Below are positions 1-8,999 of a stretch of 39,170 bases of DNA, piece after piece. The stretch's first letter is position 1. Every line of letters begins with the position of its first letter. Under the pieces are notes generated by a model. The model saw only the letters and a program-made list of their open reading frames with translations, did not search any database and had not been told where the DNA came from. Location of the stretch: assembly GCA_012271185.1 (NCBI GenBank), contig JAAXGV010000207.1, positions 1 to 39,170 of the forward strand, read 5' to 3'. Origin of the DNA: Rhodothermales bacterium (lineage in GTDB: Bacteria; Bacteroidota; Rhodothermia; Rhodothermales; Bin80). The translations under genes were made by a program, and so were the position numbers.

Positions 1-47
1 ACAGCACGATTGGGACTTGACTCGGATATTCACAGTGACAAAGGTGC

Positions 48-380
48 TTATGTGGGACGCCTTTCCACGCGGTCCACCCACATTGAATGCTGCTCTTTGG
101 CCTGGCAGGGGTAATAGGTGTTGTAACGAATAGCCCGTGGCACGATGTCCATGAGGTGTGGCTCCTTCTCAAACAGGCGACGCAAGATTGGCAGGAGCAC
201 CAGGTACACGAATGCGCATGCGCCCAGCACGATCGGATCAAGACGTGACGCAATGCCCATGCATGCCATGAGCAAGGCAAGAAGCAGGAAGGCATCCTGC
301 GGCAGACCAAAAAGCTGCGGGCGGCGATGAAGAGAGTCATGCACAGCAGCTCGTTGCAGGTATTCATGCGCGGGTGGCAT
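48..380 (-). CDS. VirB3/TrbD-like type IV secretion protein
   Basis: This 110-aa protein is probably the VirB3/TrbD inner-membrane component of a conjugative type IV secretion system. The visible features are a short N-terminal stretch, a hydrophobic pair of segments (about residues 30-65, starting near DAFLLLALLMA) and a basic/acidic C-terminal tail, which is the size and layout of VirB3. The ATG at 378-380 overlaps the TGA of the upstream VirB2-like gene as ATGA, so I prefer it to longer in-frame starts; the longer frame only shadows VirB2. In type IV operons VirB3 follows VirB2 and precedes the VirB4 ATPase. A GTG at 31-33 opens a frame that runs off the left edge and might be that gene, but 11 codons are too few to judge. 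The assignment rests on size, membrane segments and position rather than a strong motif. Confidence 0.7.
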   Translation of the reverse strand: MPPAHEYLQRAAVHDSLHRRPQLFGLPQDAFLLLALLMACMGIASRLDPIVLGACAFVYLVLLPILRRLFEKEPHLMDIVPRAIRYNTYYPCQAKEQHSMWVDRVERRPT

Positions 381-703
381 CAAAGCACTGCGCCCTGAAA
401 CGCGAAGAACTCTGAAATCTGTGCCGCGCCGAAGATGATGACCGCACCCACGACCGTGCGCCCAAGCACTTCGCCAGCCCGGTTGGACCGCGCGATCCAC
501 CATGCAATGCCACCCAGCACTATGATGAGGAGAAAGGCGGCTGTGGCCAGGTCGCCGGTAAGCAGTGCCACCAGCTTTCGTACCGTGCCAGTCGCGATCT
601 CTATGCCGCCGATGCCGCTGGCAGATGCCAGCGCAGGAAAGAGGAGCAGTCCTCCGATGGTTAGCGGCAGTGCCGGAAAAAGGCGTTCCCAGGTGCGTGT
701 CAT
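380..703 (-). CDS. TrbC/VirB2-like pilin subunit
   Basis: This 107-aa protein fits the TrbC/VirB2 family, the major pilin of conjugative type IV secretion systems. It has a signal-like N-terminus ending near ALASA (about residues 24-28), a first mature segment with glycine-rich character, and two hydrophobic helices (about residues 52-70 and 83-100) separated by a short basic loop containing ARSNRAGE. Length and two-helix layout are typical. It overlaps the VirB3-like gene by four bases, which supports a T4SS operon running off the left edge. Only two components are in view, so whether the transfer system is complete cannot be judged. It suggests that the accessory region lies in or next to an integrative conjugative element. 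Confidence 0.78.
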   Translation of the reverse strand: MTRTWERLFPALPLTIGGLLLFPALASASGIGGIEIATGTVRKLVALLTGDLATAAFLLIIVLGGIAWWIARSNRAGEVLGRTVVGAVIIFGAAQISEFFAFQGAVL

Positions 704-773
704 TGAGCTGAAGGTATGTTGTGCCGATTATACCGTGGACACCAGTGAGCAGACGCACGGGTGCAGCTACGAT

Positions 774-1967
774 TCAGGCAATGTTGCGCCGAAGATCGGC
801 AATCAGGGGGCTGGGCGTGTCGTAGCTCGATATGAGCAGCGTCTTGCGGGCCCGTGTACAGACGACATAGAGCAGCGAACGCTCCTTCCTCAGGAACTCC
901 GCACGTCCAGCGGCACCGGCTGCAGCCTTCATATGTTTGCGGGAAGGCAGGTGTTCGTCGGTCACGCTTGCAGCAATGACATGGTCAAACTCCAGTCCCT
1001 TAACCCGGTGCATCGTTCCAATGCGAATGCCTGGCTTGGCCAGGTTGTCAGGACGAGAGCTCTTGATGGAAAACGTTGGTACGGAACGCATCATCAGCGC
1101 ACCTTTGTATTGACTGACCAGGTCATTGGAGCGCGCCACAAGGCAGATGCGGTGCCACTCGTCGCCACAGCGCAGTTCGGTGATGTACTCCAGGATCCCA
1201 TCGACCTCTTCCTGGAAGGAATTGTAATGGTTGATGACAGGGTCCTCGCCATGCATCAGTGACGTGTAGCCTTTAACCGTGTCGCACGATCCATCGAGAT
1301 CGTCGTAGGGTACGCCTTCAAGAACACCTACTGCACATTCGCGCACTTCCTCGGGAGTGCGGTAGTTGACGCGCAGTCGCCGGCTGCGGCCCTGGATGTT
1401 TATACCGCAATGGCTCAGCACCAGGGGGCGGCCGAAGATACGCTGGTGCGCATCGCCGACAATCATCAGGTTGTTGCTGTCACCCCGCGGCGCGATGGCG
1501 CGAACGAGACGCATAGCTGCGGCAGGCAGATCCTGGGCCTCGTCAACAATCACGCTGCGATACCTGCACGGCTGCTCTTCCAGCCTCTTGGCCATCTCGT
1601 GCATAGTGTCTTCCGGCTCCCGGAGGCCGATGCTCAAAAGGTTTGAGCGATATGCAGAAAAGATCTGCCACAACTTCTGTCTGGACTTGCGGTGCAGCCC
1701 TTTTCCGCGACCTTTTCGCGATACACCCAGGTACTCAGATTCTGTTTCGATGCCGTGGGCCAGCACCACGGCGCTGAACTCCTCCTTGATGAAGTTCAGC
1801 GAATGGGAGAACTCAAAGTCCTGACTGTCAACAGCTTCCTGCCAGTATGTGTTTTTCTCAGCTTCTCTGTAGGCCATACGCCAGTGCAGATCCAGCCGCT
1901 TGCCCTCTCTGTTGACCCAGGCATCAATGTTGATGACTTCAATACTCCAAACGCTTCCGCACTGCAC
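774..1967 (-). CDS. SF1 (UvrD-like) helicase, C-terminal fragment after frameshift
   Basis: This frame carries the later motifs of a UvrD/PcrA-type superfamily 1 helicase: IEVINIDAWV at the start, Walker B VIVDEAQDL (about residues 139-147), motif III IVGDAHQRIF, VNYRTPEEVRE, and near the end GTMHRVKGLEFD and YVVCTRARK (motifs V and VI). The Walker A motif is missing because it lies in the preceding frame (1796-2758). The two reading frames overlap. Family alignments would pass directly from the upstream frame into IEVINIDAWV near base 1945, which implies one missing base. The listed start is a GTG in the overlap and is probably not a real initiation site. The intact protein would be about 700 aa. 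As sequenced this fragment cannot bind ATP by itself. Confidence 0.75.
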   Translation of the reverse strand: MQCGSVWSIEVINIDAWVNREGKRLDLHWRMAYREAEKNTYWQEAVDSQDFEFSHSLNFIKEEFSAVVLAHGIETESEYLGVSRKGRGKGLHRKSRQKLWQIFSAYRSNLLSIGLREPEDTMHEMAKRLEEQPCRYRSVIVDEAQDLPAAAMRLVRAIAPRGDSNNLMIVGDAHQRIFGRPLVLSHCGINIQGRSRRLRVNYRTPEEVRECAVGVLEGVPYDDLDGSCDTVKGYTSLMHGEDPVINHYNSFQEEVDGILEYITELRCGDEWHRICLVARSNDLVSQYKGALMMRSVPTFSIKSSRPDNLAKPGIRIGTMHRVKGLEFDHVIAASVTDEHLPSRKHMKAAAGAAGRAEFLRKERSLLYVVCTRARKTLLISSYDTPSPLIADLRRNIA

Positions 1968-2758
1968 ATCTTCTTAAGGTTTGCGCGGACATCCGCCACA
2001 AGGTTCTTGCTGAAAACCAGAAACAGGATTCTGTCCTCAGGCCCGTTAAACACCTCCGTTGCAAGGCGTTTAGCGCGATGCATGGCCACAACAGTCTTTC
2101 CAGTACCGGCTCCGCCAAGCACCCGCATGGGGCCGCGGGCATTCATGTTGACCAGGCTGCGCTGAGCAGGATGCAAGAAGATGCGCCATTCACCCAGTGG
2201 CGCATCTATCATCTCACGCAGTGACGCATCGTCGCGAATGATAACGAATGCAGGTTGGCCCTTTGGGTGCTTGAGAGCATCGCTGTAGTCGTCTCCAGCG
2301 ACCTGCCGGGCCATCACATCAATTTCGCGCACAAGACTGTCATAGTCTGCCCCATCGGCAAGCTCGCTTAGCACAAGTGCTGCGTCCTCGGGGAGATCGT
2401 CCATGTGATCCTCAAGGTCGGACTTTGTGGCAAACGTGCGAACAAGCGCTATCAGATCCTTTGGCACTCCGAGCCGGCAAAGCTGACGATCCCGCCAGGC
2501 AGAAAAAAGATCCTTATCAGCGGGCTTCGTGTCGGTTTCAGCACTGATATGCTGAGTTTCGTAAATCTGGATAACCTTGGTGTCCGGATGGATCGCCACC
2601 TTGTTCTGGCATGCCCACTGGTATGCAGCGTCATGGTTGTCTACCCGCAAACAGATGAGCGTGTTATCCTTTTTTTTCCTGCAGGACGATGGCGCGGTAC
2701 TTCCGGTCAATACGGATCGATCGCAGGTTATCGCTGCCGGCGTTCGTGATAGGTTCAA
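1796..2758 (-). CDS. SF1 (UvrD-like) helicase, middle fragment with Walker A
   Basis: This is the central part of the frameshifted SF1 helicase. From residue about 31 (NTLICLRVDNHDAAYQWA) it continues the RelE-like N-terminal domain found in the next frame upstream. It then has an acidic linker and the ATPase start GGAGTGKTVVAMHRAKRLA, followed by LFLVFSKNLVADVRANL (motif Ia). The first 30 residues and the residues after about 275 are out-of-frame sequence created by the two frameshifts. The upstream frameshift is at an A8 run (T2670-T2677 on the plus strand): seven A's would join the frames perfectly. The coordinates describe an open frame and not a likely mature protein. Confidence 0.72.
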   Translation of the reverse strand: MNLSRTPAAITCDRSVLTGSTAPSSCRKKKDNTLICLRVDNHDAAYQWACQNKVAIHPDTKVIQIYETQHISAETDTKPADKDLFSAWRDRQLCRLGVPKDLIALVRTFATKSDLEDHMDDLPEDAALVLSELADGADYDSLVREIDVMARQVAGDDYSDALKHPKGQPAFVIIRDDASLREMIDAPLGEWRIFLHPAQRSLVNMNARGPMRVLGGAGTGKTVVAMHRAKRLATEVFNGPEDRILFLVFSKNLVADVRANLKKMCSAEAFGVLKSSTLMPGSTERASGWICTGVWPTEKLRKTHTGRKLLTVRTLSSPIR

Positions 2759-2888
2759 AATTGAACCCTCCTGAGGTAGGATTAAGGCGGTAACGCTTTA
2801 CGAACTTATTGACTTTATTCCGAATCTGCTGTGGCAAGCGATCTTTCATCGCCATAAACTCGGTCGTCATCGCCAGTGCAACATTCAT
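2664..2888 (-). CDS. RelE-like N-terminal domain of the frameshifted SF1 helicase
   Basis: From the ATG at 2886-2888 this frame reads a domain typical of the N-terminus of RelE-fold/UvrD helicase fusions: MAMKDRLPQQIRNKVNKFVKRY, then NPTSGGFNFE and NLRSIRIDRKYRAIVL, which matches the RelE/ParE toxin fold core. It stops at 2664, immediately after the A8 homopolymer. Removing one A restores the frame into NTLICLRVDNHDAAYQWA of the next fragment. I chose this ATG because the upstream in-frame residues (to 3002) are arginine-rich and do not resemble the family. In such fusions the RelE-like part is generally an accessory domain, not necessarily a free toxin. The 198 bp between this start and the giant helicase stop show no recognisable gene. 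Confidence 0.68.
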   Translation of the reverse strand: MNVALAMTTEFMAMKDRLPQQIRNKVNKFVKRYRLNPTSGGFNFEPITNAGSDNLRSIRIDRKYRAIVLQEKKG

Positions 2889-3086
2889 GGGTCGTACGGT
2901 CTTAACTGGTGTGATTTCAGGCCATTTCTTGTGGACTCGTGTACGCTGGGAAAGGTCCAGCCGGCTGCGCAGTCTTCGAGCTCGCCGTGGGGCCACAACC
3001 ATGCTGCGGATGCCCTCACAGTGCCACTGTCATCACAGGCGCTTTCACCTGCCTCTGGCGCCGGAACCACGCGGGTGTGCAGCTCT

Positions 3087-6000
3087 TTAGCATAGGGCGT
3101 ACGGCTCGCCTTCGCACCTTTCTTCCCGGCCGGTTGCGAGAGCGTCATGCTTCGGACAGGGTGTGCTGGGTTCCAGCCCATCGTACCGGTCCTGCTCCAT
3201 GCCTGTGGTGCAGAAGAAGCCACGCTGCGGCAAAAACTGAAACAGGTTCATTAGGCGTAGGAACCCGTTCCAGGCGGCTTTAAATCCTTTGCGCCTGGGC
3301 GCTCCGTCATCCAGGTGCACGCATATGCTCACAGCACTTGTATCATAAGCGCTGACTGCAGCCCTGCTGGTTCGCACCAGGATTGTTGCACTGTGGTCAC
3401 TGTCATCCGTGCGCTGGCCCACCAGCGTATCCTCGCCCCTGTCCAGACCAAACCACCGGGGTGCCAGGCCCGAAGCAGCCTCTGACCAGTCTTTTCGGGT
3501 CCAGTCCTGGACACACAATACTGCATGAGCGTAGGCCAGCACGGTCCATCTGGCACGGTGCGGCTCTTTCAGGAAGGCCATGAACAGGTCCATGCTGCCA
3601 GCGGTCCGCACGCTCTTCATGGTGCCGAGGTCGCCGCATGCGTCAGCCAGGTGGTTCAAGAAATGCTCAATCTTTGCTTCCTTGCCTGCATCCAGTGCGA
3701 TGTAGTCCTCGTAATGCGTACCACCGTCGTTTGCTGTCAGATCGTTCCAGGTCAATGACCATACATGGTACCGGCCCGATGCCAGTATGGCCATCCGCTT
3801 GGCGGTATCCTCTGCAAGCTGGCCGCAATGATATGCATAGCCATCAGTGAACACGGCTACTGGCAATGCCCCGCACTGCGAGGCCGGCCTGAAAACGAAG
3901 TCCGGGCGGGACCATTCTGCCAGGTTCTCTTTTGGTCCAAGCGAGACCTGGCATTCTATCTCCCACGTTTGATCGCCATGCGTTAGCCTGTATCCCTCCT
4001 TTCCGTTCCTGAAAACCCTTTCGAACGCGCCGTCGGCTCTCTGCTCCAGCTCCTCCACCAGCTTAACCTCACACTGGCTCTCCAGGAACGGGTTCAGGTC
4101 CACCTGGTCCAAGGACTGTATCCTGGCAAGGTCTGGGCCCTGTTCCAGGATCTTCTCCAGGGTTGCGCTGGCAACCTCCCGCGAAATGCGATCTCTGACC
4201 CAGCTGTTCCGGTAGGCGTACAGGCAGCGGTAGCACCCGTCTTTTGTTGCATCCTGCGCACATTCACACTGCTCAAGGCGCTTCTGCGCGATGCGGAGCA
4301 CCTCCAGAATCTTCTCAGGGCTACGGGCAAGCCCCTTCAGGTATCCGGTGCCCCCTGGCACTGAGTCGTAGATAAAAACGAAAACCTTCCGCCTGGAATC
4401 ATCAGCAAGGGGAGCGCTCTGGATCATGGTGCGCAGGTGGCTCACCCGGCCGCGGAAGTACTCTTTGAGTCCCATGTTGAGTGCTGCACAAAACGAGTCC
4501 GCTTCGCGGGATACCGGGCCGTCCGCAGCTGCGGGCAGCAGTATCCGGACAGCTTCCGAGGTGAACGCATGATACAGGAAGAGCTCGCTGCCGGCGTCAG
4601 GGCCTTTGCCGCGAAGGCAGCAGTCGTAGGCGTGCCTGATGGCACTGTCGCCGTGCATCCGGACCATGCCACATTTCGGGCAGCACGCGAAGCCACGCGT
4701 GTTCTTTTCCTCTCCGGCTATGACAACCGGTATGCAAGGATGCTCATGGCCGAAGTTGACAGTCCGCAGTGCAGCCTTCCGCACATACTCGAAGCCAAAA
4801 GGCACGATGGCTTTCCTGGATACGTAAGCAGGGCTGGCGTCACGACGGCTGAACTGCACGTGTGTGCGGACATGGTACTGCGTCCGCTCGCGCACCTCAG
4901 CGTCATCATATGAGCGACTGGCACGGTCGTTTGACACAGATGCGACGCGTAACATGCGCACCATAGCATGTTTGCGCCCCGTATCACGCCATGTGCTGCT
5001 TTCACACTCCGGGCATCGGGGCTGTGTGGCCGTAGCCACGCGTTCGAGATACATGCAGCTGTCGCAGAAGCGCCAGTCTTCTATGTCCCCGTCCTTAAGA
5101 GTGATCTGTGAAATTCTGACACTGCGGCCACCCGCGTAAAACCTGTTACCTGGCGCAAGCTCCCGGATGGCTGACGCGCCCAGGCGGGTGTATTCATCGG
5201 TTGACACATTTTTGGTGTCCCCTTCGCTGTACAGTATCGTAGACTGCAGTGTGACCAGGCTCTGGGGGAAGGCGTAGTTGGGCAGTATCCCTTCCTTGGT
5301 CAGGAAGTTGAATACCGGCATCTTGTTAATGGTGGCCTTTATAGAGCCAAGCATCCTCCGGTGGCGATGTAGCTCCCTTTCTTCCTGAGCGAAGTTCTGA
5401 TCTTTTGGGCGGGACTTCAGTTGCTCTATCTGCCGCCAGACTCGCCCGATATCTTGTGTCAGCTTTGTACGCTCGTCACGTTTGGTTGCAAACGCTTGCA
5501 GAACGGCAAACCTGAGTGTCGGGTCGCTGCTGGTGTTATCCAGGTTCAGGTAGCACTGCAGCTGCTCCCGACACTGTTTGTCGATGTGTTCTCCAAAGAG
5601 CCCGATGAACTGCTCGAACAGGCTTTCTGCATTCTCGTCAGCGTATGCAAGCCAGCTGTACGGAAACCGCATTTCGTCCTCCTTGTCCAGGTGGCCGAGC
5701 ATCAGGCGCAGGTTAGGGGGTACAGCCTTCTCGCTGACACCGCTGGCGATCCACGAGTCAAGCGTGAACGCAGCCAGCTGGCGCTTAAGCACGGCCGGCG
5801 CGCGCAGGAATGTGCCGGGCACGTGGACATCGCCGGCGATCATGTCTTCCGGTTCTGCAAAGTAGTACAGATCATGCGGCTGTGCAGCGGCGACGGTAAG
5901 CCCGAACGCGTTGCCGTCGCGTCGTCCTGCGCGTCCGATACGCTGCACGTAGTTGGCCTGAGTCGGTGGCACGCTGCAGAGGATAACCGATGATAGGTCT

Positions 6001-8999
6001 CCGATATCAACACCCAGCTCCAGCGTGGGAGTGCAGGAGATGATGTTCGGGTCCCAGGGCAGTGAATCCTGGCGCATGAAGTCTTTCTCCAGCTGCTCCC
6101 GCTCCTTTCTCGCCAATAGCCCCGTATGCTCTTTCGCAACAATCCGCCGCACGTCCGCAGACCGGTATCGTGCACGGTAGTAATCCAGCTGACCCGTATC
6201 GGCGGCCTCGAAGGCTCCGAAGCAGGCGTGCCGTACACAGGGCATACCGACCCACAGCGCGTGCTCATGCTGCGGTACGGTTACCTGGTAGCTGCACTGG
6301 TTGCACCTGCAGCTGTTCACGCTGGTAGTAATCTGGAGCGCATCAGGCCGCAGGCCCCATACGGGGTGCTTTGTGCTGTCCTTTCTGGCCAAGACCTGCA
6401 CCCGCGCGGCCTCGCCAAGCACATAACGGTACAGCTGGTCCTGGATCCAGGGAATCTCGTCGTCAGCAAACAGACTCCTCCTGGCCCACCCGCCAAGCCA
6501 GGTTCTGCGCTGTCCGCTGCCAATGGTCATGAACGTGTCGCTCCGGCCTGACGTGATGAAGGCCGGGCGGGGACTGCGAGGCCCCATGCGGGGCATATGT
6601 TTGATGTGCAGGTCGCTCATCACGCCGTACTGCCTGCCCATCCTTTTGATGTAGTTGCCCAGTACCTCGTGCAGGATGCCTCCACTGACCCGCAGCCGGT
6701 AAATCAGGCCGATCAGGAACTGGTGCAACCTGCGGGCTGTCAGGTTGCGAAGCCCCCCAAGCTCGTTGCGAAGCCGCTCAAGTAAGGGGTCACACGCCAT
6801 CAGCTCCGCACGGGCAAAGGCTGTGGCTGACAGCGTGTTTTCGAGGCTTCGCCCGAGGCGGGCGTTGAGGCCAAAAGCCTGATACACTTCCCATTCGAGC
6901 CGTTTTTCGACGTACGCAACAAGGTCGGAACCTTTGGGCAGCTCGCCGTGCTGCGTCAGATACGCATAGTCTGCCAGCCAGCAGAGGTTGGGCGCGATGA
7001 AGGTGCCGACAAAGTCTATGTCACCGTACGCATCGCGTGCTGCCTGCACATAGCGCGCTGCCAGCACATCGAGTGCTGCGTTTTGCTCATCCTGCAGGAT
7101 ATGCTGCAGCAGTGATGTTCGGACGTTGAATGAAAACGTGCGTGCCTGAAAATAGCCGGCGCGATGCGACGCATCCTGCACTGAGTCAGAGAATGCCAGC
7201 ACCTTCTTGTCATCGTTGTGTCGGGACCCGAAGAGCTGCCCGATCGCTACGGATGTCAGGCTGGCTGCCTGTGCGCCGACAATGCTGACCGTGTTCACAG
7301 CGCCACAGGAGGCGCATGTTATCCGGGACCATGATTTGCCATCCTTCTGGTTTATCAGGTCCGGGACGCTGACGGTAAGGTGGTCCGTACAGTCCGCACA
7401 CGCCTGGGCACTGAGTGGATGGAGGATGCGGCACTTCAGGCAGAGCCGGTACTGGGGGGATTCGATGCGGCTGTCCGGGTACAGGAGGCGAAACTCGGCA
7501 CTGCGACCAAAAAAGGCCCGATAGATTGCGGCGGGGCTGGCTTCAATCACCGGATCGTTCAGCCGCTGTCGCGCCGCCCACCCGGCTGCGCCGCAGTTGC
7601 GGCAGACCGCCAGCGGCAGATGGTTTATTTCCTGCCTGTCCTCCTCCGAATCCTCGAGATCATCGTACCACACCAGGCGTGCATCTTCACGTGTGGATAC
7701 CAGCATCCGTCGGAGCTCGCGTATCCACAGCTGGATGTGCACGTTCAGCAGCGGACGGCTGGGATCCTGGGGGTGACGCGCATAGCTGACCAGGGCCAGC
7801 AGACTCTCCAGCAGCAGGCCCGGGGCCTCAGCCTCCGGTGCAAGCCTGCGCGCAACTGCACGCCATGGCACCGTCGCCGCCTCAACAATCTTGATAAGGT
7901 TGTGAAAGGCCACATGCTGCCTCAGGGACTGCCCCAGCCGGGATCGCCAGCTGCCGCTGACAACCTCATCGGCTGTGATTTCCGTGCCAAACCATGCGTC
8001 ATGCTGCGCTGCAACATATTCCGGCAGTGTGCCGTGGCGGGCTGGCGCGAGGGGCTCCAGGCTTGCCGGAAACGCAACATGTCTGATAAGCTCTTCCCCG
8101 AGAAAATCCCTGGCCGTCAGGCGGTCTTCTGATATGATGGCGTTCTTATCGAACGCTTCGCCAAAGATCTTCTTTGCGTAGTCTTGAAGCGCGTCGGTAT
8201 GCTGTGGCGCCAGTGTGGCTGAGGTTCCGACGGGGCATGCGTCTGGCGCGCGGAGGCGATGCTTCAGGCGTCTCAGCAAGCAGGTCAGATCTGTTTCCTG
8301 AGCGCCGTCGAAGGTGTGCAGCTCGTCCACAACGATAAAACGCAGCGCGCCGGGGCGGTTGTCCTTCCATATCCTGGCATCGCGCGGCCGAACCAGAAGG
8401 TAATCCAGCATCGAGTAGTTGGTGAGCAGGATATCTGGCGGTTTCTGCTGCATGGCCTGCCGCCGGGTGATGATGTTGCCTGCGGTCATACGCCCCTGCG
8501 GCACCGCATCCTGGCCGCCTATGTACAGCCCTGCTGTGACCCGGCCGCGGAGGTCCTTATTGCCATGGACTATGCCCGCGATGCGCAGCGCCTGGTCCAT
8601 AGCTAGCGCATTCATAGGGTATATCAGTATCGCCTTGATGCCTGGCTCACCGGCATGTTGACGGCAGTAGTCCAGGACCGGGTACAGGAACGCTTCGGTC
8701 TTGCCGGAGCCGGTCCCGGTGGCTATGATGGTCGGATCCGGTCTCTTAAGGCGCGCAAAGGCCTTCTCCTGGTGCACGTACGCTGCAAAGGGCAGGGAAA
8801 GCCCGGGAAAGTATGCTGCGCCCTGCGTGCCCACCTTGAAGGGCAGCTGGAACGACACGTAGGCTCCCTTGAACGCTTCTCCTCGCGCCACAAAGTCCGA
8901 TATGGTTCTGGCAAACCGTGACGTGGAGATCCGGTACTGCGTCTGCAGAAAGTCTTCTACGGCCTGCCTGACCTGGCTGCTGAGTACGGAAGGGATCAT
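3087..8999 (-). CDS. Giant DEAD/DEAH helicase with DUF1998 and nuclease-like C-terminus
   Basis: This 1970-aa SF2 helicase is probably the DNA-translocating effector of a phage-defence operon. Walker A ATGTGSGKTE is at residues 93-102 and motif II DELH at 225-228. The C-terminal RecA domain has TPTLELGVDIG (990-1000) and QRIGRAGRR (1019-1027). Paired-cysteine zinc sites occur around 466-469, 520-537, 562-565, 897-902 and 1312-1331. A DUF1998/MrfA-type region spans about 1502-1595 with YDSVPGGTGY and the four-cysteine set CEC...CYRC. Residues about 1640-1755 (RPDFVF, VAVFTDGYAYH, RYHVWSLTW) resemble Vsr-like or PD-(D/E)XK nuclease domains. Length and layout match DruE of Druantia and DrmA/DrmB-like helicases. 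Its ATG overlaps the methyltransferase stop by four bases, which places it third in a minus-strand operon. The helicase call is firm; the system assignment is inferred. Confidence 0.9.
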   Translation of the reverse strand: MIPSVLSSQVRQAVEDFLQTQYRISTSRFARTISDFVARGEAFKGAYVSFQLPFKVGTQGAAYFPGLSLPFAAYVHQEKAFARLKRPDPTIIATGTGSGKTEAFLYPVLDYCRQHAGEPGIKAILIYPMNALAMDQALRIAGIVHGNKDLRGRVTAGLYIGGQDAVPQGRMTAGNIITRRQAMQQKPPDILLTNYSMLDYLLVRPRDARIWKDNRPGALRFIVVDELHTFDGAQETDLTCLLRRLKHRLRAPDACPVGTSATLAPQHTDALQDYAKKIFGEAFDKNAIISEDRLTARDFLGEELIRHVAFPASLEPLAPARHGTLPEYVAAQHDAWFGTEITADEVVSGSWRSRLGQSLRQHVAFHNLIKIVEAATVPWRAVARRLAPEAEAPGLLLESLLALVSYARHPQDPSRPLLNVHIQLWIRELRRMLVSTREDARLVWYDDLEDSEEDRQEINHLPLAVCRNCGAAGWAARQRLNDPVIEASPAAIYRAFFGRSAEFRLLYPDSRIESPQYRLCLKCRILHPLSAQACADCTDHLTVSVPDLINQKDGKSWSRITCASCGAVNTVSIVGAQAASLTSVAIGQLFGSRHNDDKKVLAFSDSVQDASHRAGYFQARTFSFNVRTSLLQHILQDEQNAALDVLAARYVQAARDAYGDIDFVGTFIAPNLCWLADYAYLTQHGELPKGSDLVAYVEKRLEWEVYQAFGLNARLGRSLENTLSATAFARAELMACDPLLERLRNELGGLRNLTARRLHQFLIGLIYRLRVSGGILHEVLGNYIKRMGRQYGVMSDLHIKHMPRMGPRSPRPAFITSGRSDTFMTIGSGQRRTWLGGWARRSLFADDEIPWIQDQLYRYVLGEAARVQVLARKDSTKHPVWGLRPDALQITTSVNSCRCNQCSYQVTVPQHEHALWVGMPCVRHACFGAFEAADTGQLDYYRARYRSADVRRIVAKEHTGLLARKEREQLEKDFMRQDSLPWDPNIISCTPTLELGVDIGDLSSVILCSVPPTQANYVQRIGRAGRRDGNAFGLTVAAAQPHDLYYFAEPEDMIAGDVHVPGTFLRAPAVLKRQLAAFTLDSWIASGVSEKAVPPNLRLMLGHLDKEDEMRFPYSWLAYADENAESLFEQFIGLFGEHIDKQCREQLQCYLNLDNTSSDPTLRFAVLQAFATKRDERTKLTQDIGRVWRQIEQLKSRPKDQNFAQEERELHRHRRMLGSIKATINKMPVFNFLTKEGILPNYAFPQSLVTLQSTILYSEGDTKNVSTDEYTRLGASAIRELAPGNRFYAGGRSVRISQITLKDGDIEDWRFCDSCMYLERVATATQPRCPECESSTWRDTGRKHAMVRMLRVASVSNDRASRSYDDAEVRERTQYHVRTHVQFSRRDASPAYVSRKAIVPFGFEYVRKAALRTVNFGHEHPCIPVVIAGEEKNTRGFACCPKCGMVRMHGDSAIRHAYDCCLRGKGPDAGSELFLYHAFTSEAVRILLPAAADGPVSREADSFCAALNMGLKEYFRGRVSHLRTMIQSAPLADDSRRKVFVFIYDSVPGGTGYLKGLARSPEKILEVLRIAQKRLEQCECAQDATKDGCYRCLYAYRNSWVRDRISREVASATLEKILEQGPDLARIQSLDQVDLNPFLESQCEVKLVEELEQRADGAFERVFRNGKEGYRLTHGDQTWEIECQVSLGPKENLAEWSRPDFVFRPASQCGALPVAVFTDGYAYHCGQLAEDTAKRMAILASGRYHVWSLTWNDLTANDGGTHYEDYIALDAGKEAKIEHFLNHLADACGDLGTMKSVRTAGSMDLFMAFLKEPHRARWTVLAYAHAVLCVQDWTRKDWSEAASGLAPRWFGLDRGEDTLVGQRTDDSDHSATILVRTSRAAVSAYDTSAVSICVHLDDGAPRRKGFKAAWNGFLRLMNLFQFLPQRGFFCTTGMEQDRYDGLEPSTPCPKHDALATGREERCEGEPYALC

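Noticed and set aside
435-1262. 275-codon plus-strand ORF across the VirB2 and helicase region
   Set aside because: It is antisense to two recognised genes and bridges their intergenic gap, with no domain.
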